7,182 bases of DNA from contig JAEEIC010000050.1 of the NCBI GenBank assembly GCA_016281165.1, forward strand, positions 1 through 7,182, written 5' to 3'. Shown one piece after another: positions 5,487 to 7,182 of this stretch (positions are counted from its first letter, which is position 1; each line of letters starts with the position of its first letter). The notes beneath the pieces are model-generated. The model was not told the origin of the DNA and searched no databases. It saw only the letters and a program-made list of their open reading frames with translations. The position numbers were made by a program, and so were the translations under genes. The DNA comes from Bacillota bacterium (GTDB lineage: Bacteria; Bacillota; Clostridia; Peptostreptococcales; Anaerovoracaceae).

Positions 5487-6809
5487 TTAAACCATGGGCG
5501 AAATTTTTTGCAGAGCGCTGCCGCCGAACTTGTCCCAGACCTTTATATGAGTGTCCGATGGGACCGCGCTCACGGTGAGCTCTCTTCCCTTCGAGGCGGG
5601 AAGGAAGACCCTGCGGGCCTTAAAGCAGCCGTCCTCGATGCTGCCCGCCGCCGCGAACTCGGCAAGGGCCAGAGGGTTGGAGGCGAGGGCTTTTCGCAAA
5701 GACTCGAGCGCTTTGCCCCTGAGGCCCAGCTTTTCGACGTCCCTGCCGCATTCGGTAAGAGAATAATGCGTGGAACCGTCCATGAATATCTGCCTGTCCG
5801 CCATCTCAAAGGATATCTCGGGCGCGGCTTCGAAAGAGAGCCCGTTCTGCGTCATCAGATCGAAGGACGCTCCCGCTCCCGCCAGCCTCTTCGCCGCCGT
5901 CGCGAAGGCCGCGGGCGAGACGTCGCAGCAGGCGAAGGCATTCCCCTTTCGGCAGGCCGCCTCGGCCAGGGTGCCGCTCCCGGCGTAAAAATCGCAGCAG
6001 GAGCCGCCCGGGGGAGCGAAGCTCTCGAGCAGCAGCTCGGCGAGCTTCAAGGGCTTTTGCGTCGCGTAGCCCGTCCTTTCGGGGGAGCTCCTGGGGACCA
6101 TGTCGAGATTGATGACGTCGCGGTGATTGACCAGGGTGTACCAGCCGTTCTCGTCCTCGTATTCCTTCACGCCCTTGAAACGGTAGGGCTTGAAGCCTCT
6201 GTTGTAGGATTTCTCCTTCTGGGGCTTGAAATAATAATCTTTAGACTTCGAGTAGACCAGGATGGTGTCGTGCTTCTTGGCGAAGCCCTTGCTGCCGAAG
6301 CCGCCGGAGCGGTACGACCAGATGAGCTCGTTAACCATGCGGCCGCTGCCGAAGACGCCGTCCATCAGCAGCTTTACGTAATGCACCGCGTGCCAGTCCA
6401 GATGGACCGCGATGACGCCTGTATCGGCCATTATGTCTCTCATGGCGGCGAGCCTTACGCCCAGGTGCGTGAGGTAGGGGCCGATGCCGCTGGAGCTCTT
6501 GTCGCTGTAGGCTCTTTTGCTCAGCAGCAGGGGGTCGTTCTCCCCGGTCGCCAGCCTCAGTCTGGCCAGCTGGTCGGTGCCGGTGAAGAAGGGCGGGTCG
6601 ATGTATATGAAGTCGGGCGCCGGGATTTTACGATCATCCTCCGACAGCCATTTTATGAATTCGAGATTGTCTCCGCAGGCGATGATATTGCCGGAAGGCG
6701 CGAAAAAGCGGTCCGTGAGGACGAAGCCCGCGGAGGGGGAGGCGAGATATTCTTTGTAAGACGCGTCTATGCGCCGCGCCGCGGCGGCCAGATTCTCAAA
6801 GGGATCCAT
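5487..6809 (-). CDS. Beta-class DNA methyltransferase (adenine-N6 or cytosine-N4) with an unassigned C-terminal extension
   Basis: This 440-residue S-adenosylmethionine-dependent amino-methyltransferase has motifs in beta-class order. Catalytic motif IV DPPFF is at 71-75 after the strand FIYI. A variable, probably target-recognition region (~150-240) contains LIWSYRSGGFGSKGFAKKHD. Motif X is YATQKPLKLAELLLESF (248-264). The AdoMet-binding motif I is FYAGSGT (274-280). CCDVSP (294-299) follows. DPPF with this order points to transfer onto an exocyclic amino group, with N6-adenine the commoner outcome. Residues ~315-440 form an extension after the catalytic core, including SLTECGRDVEKLGLRGKALE (350-369), that I cannot assign. 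No restriction endonuclease is visible, so it looks like an orphan enzyme, though most of its left flank is the tRNA and nothing is known beyond the right edge. The ATG lies 9 bp after the lexA stop and lacks a clear Shine-Dalgarno, suggesting co-transcription and coupled translation with lexA. Confidence 0.9.
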   Translation of the reverse strand: MDPFENLAAAARRIDASYKEYLASPSAGFVLTDRFFAPSGNIIACGDNLEFIKWLSEDDRKIPAPDFIYIDPPFFTGTDQLARLRLATGENDPLLLSKRAYSDKSSSGIGPYLTHLGVRLAAMRDIMADTGVIAVHLDWHAVHYVKLLMDGVFGSGRMVNELIWSYRSGGFGSKGFAKKHDTILVYSKSKDYYFKPQKEKSYNRGFKPYRFKGVKEYEDENGWYTLVNHRDVINLDMVPRSSPERTGYATQKPLKLAELLLESFAPPGGSCCDFYAGSGTLAEAACRKGNAFACCDVSPAAFATAAKRLAGAGASFDLMTQNGLSFEAAPEISFEMADRQIFMDGSTHYSLTECGRDVEKLGLRGKALESLRKALASNPLALAEFAAAGSIEDGCFKARRVFLPASKGRELTVSAVPSDTHIKVWDKFGGSALQKISPMV

Positions 6810-6818
6810 GGCGGTTCG

Positions 6819-7182
6819 TCAGTGGAAGTATCTGAACACGCCCTTCACCAGGCCCAGGACCTGCACCTTGTCGGTTATTATGGGCTCCATGGCGCTGTTG
6901 CGGGGCTGCAGGCGGTAGTGTCCGTTCTCTTTATAGTAGGTCTTTACGGTGGCCTCGCTCTCCAGGCCGTCTATCATGGCGACCACGATGTCGCCGTTCT
7001 CGGCAGTGTTCTGCTGCTCGACCAGGATATAGTCTCCGTCGAAGATGCCGGCCTCTATCATCGACTCGCCGTGCACGGTGAGCATGAAGCTGCTGCCCTT
7101 GCCCAGGTATCTGGCGGGCAGGGGGAAGGAGTCTTCGATGTTCTGCTCGGCCAGTATGGGAGTGCCCGCGGCGATGCGGCCC
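6819..7182 (-). CDS. lexA: LexA SOS-response repressor, C-terminal part (gene runs off the window)
   Basis: The visible 120 residues contain the self-cleavage and dimerisation domain. Numbering from the first visible codon, GRIAAGTP (1-8) carries the Ala-Gly cleavage site (A5-G6). HGESM (37-41) has the catalytic Ser40, 35 residues after the cleaved Ala, as in E. coli LexA. SEATVKTY holds the catalytic Lys80. The stretches FPLPARYLGKG, LVEQQNTAENGDIVVAM and LQPRNSAMEPI closely resemble Bacillus LexA. The DNA-binding winged-helix domain (about 85 residues) and the promoter with its own operator lie beyond the right edge. An ATG at 7085 opens a shorter frame but cannot be the start, because the cleavage site and conserved linker continue in frame upstream of it. 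LexA represses SOS genes until RecA filaments trigger its self-cleavage. The methyltransferase gene follows after 9 bp, apparently in the same operon. Confidence 0.96.
   Translation of the reverse strand, partial: GRIAAGTPILAEQNIEDSFPLPARYLGKGSSFMLTVHGESMIEAGIFDGDYILVEQQNTAENGDIVVAMIDGLESEATVKTYYKENGHYRLQPRNSAMEPIITDKVQVLGLVKGVFRYFH

Noticed and set aside
6819..7085. lexA starting at the internal ATG at 7085 as a small 88-residue peptidase.
   Set aside because: The frame continues without a stop to the window edge and encodes the conserved Ala-Gly cleavage site and linker, so the ATG is simply an internal Met.

Overview
The window looks like chromosomal DNA from a GC-rich member of the Bacillota, probably a clostridial lineage. 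This rests on the LexA C-terminal domain, whose layout and motif wording resemble Bacillus LexA more than E. coli LexA, and on a small P-loop protein of a type seen in clostridia. It also fits the sigma-A-type promoters and purine-rich Shine-Dalgarno sites. I see no integrase, transposase, phage gene, CRISPR array or insertion sequence. The taxonomic placement is inference.

Layout from left to right. (1) Bases 1-641 (+) hold the 3' end of an M42-family metallo-aminopeptidase gene, closed by an intrinsic terminator (650-687). (2) Bases 783-1202 (+) hold a small P-loop protein gene with its own promoter (692-720), a leader hairpin and a TTG start. (3) A bidirectional terminator (1229-1256) separates it from a convergent three-gene operon on the minus strand (4502 down to 1270): MoxR-type AAA+ ATPase, DUF58 protein, then a polytopic membrane protein with a C-terminal DUF4129-like domain. 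The genes abut or overlap by one base. (4) A 217-bp divergent intergenic region (4503-4719) carries a promoter for each direction. (5) A Nudix hydrolase gene lies at 4720-5286 (+). (6) A tRNA-Val(GAC) gene (minus, 5362-5438) has its own promoter and a terminator. (7) At the right edge, on the minus strand, lexA (truncated by the window end) is followed after 9 bp by a beta-class DNA methyltransferase gene.

Functional reading. The MoxR/DUF58/DUF4129 set is a recurrent but poorly understood envelope-associated operon. It usually includes a transglutaminase-like protein. Here the third protein looks like a TgpA-type membrane protein in which a short acidic linker replaces the transglutaminase domain. 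The lexA-methyltransferase pair is the most intriguing arrangement: an apparently orphan methyltransferase with an unassigned C-terminal extension of about 125 residues sits in the shadow of the SOS repressor, with no restriction enzyme in view. Promoters, leaders and terminators explain almost all intergenic space. Nothing here proves a wholly new system. The lexA-linked methyltransferase and the transglutaminase-less TgpA-like protein are the two leads worth following.
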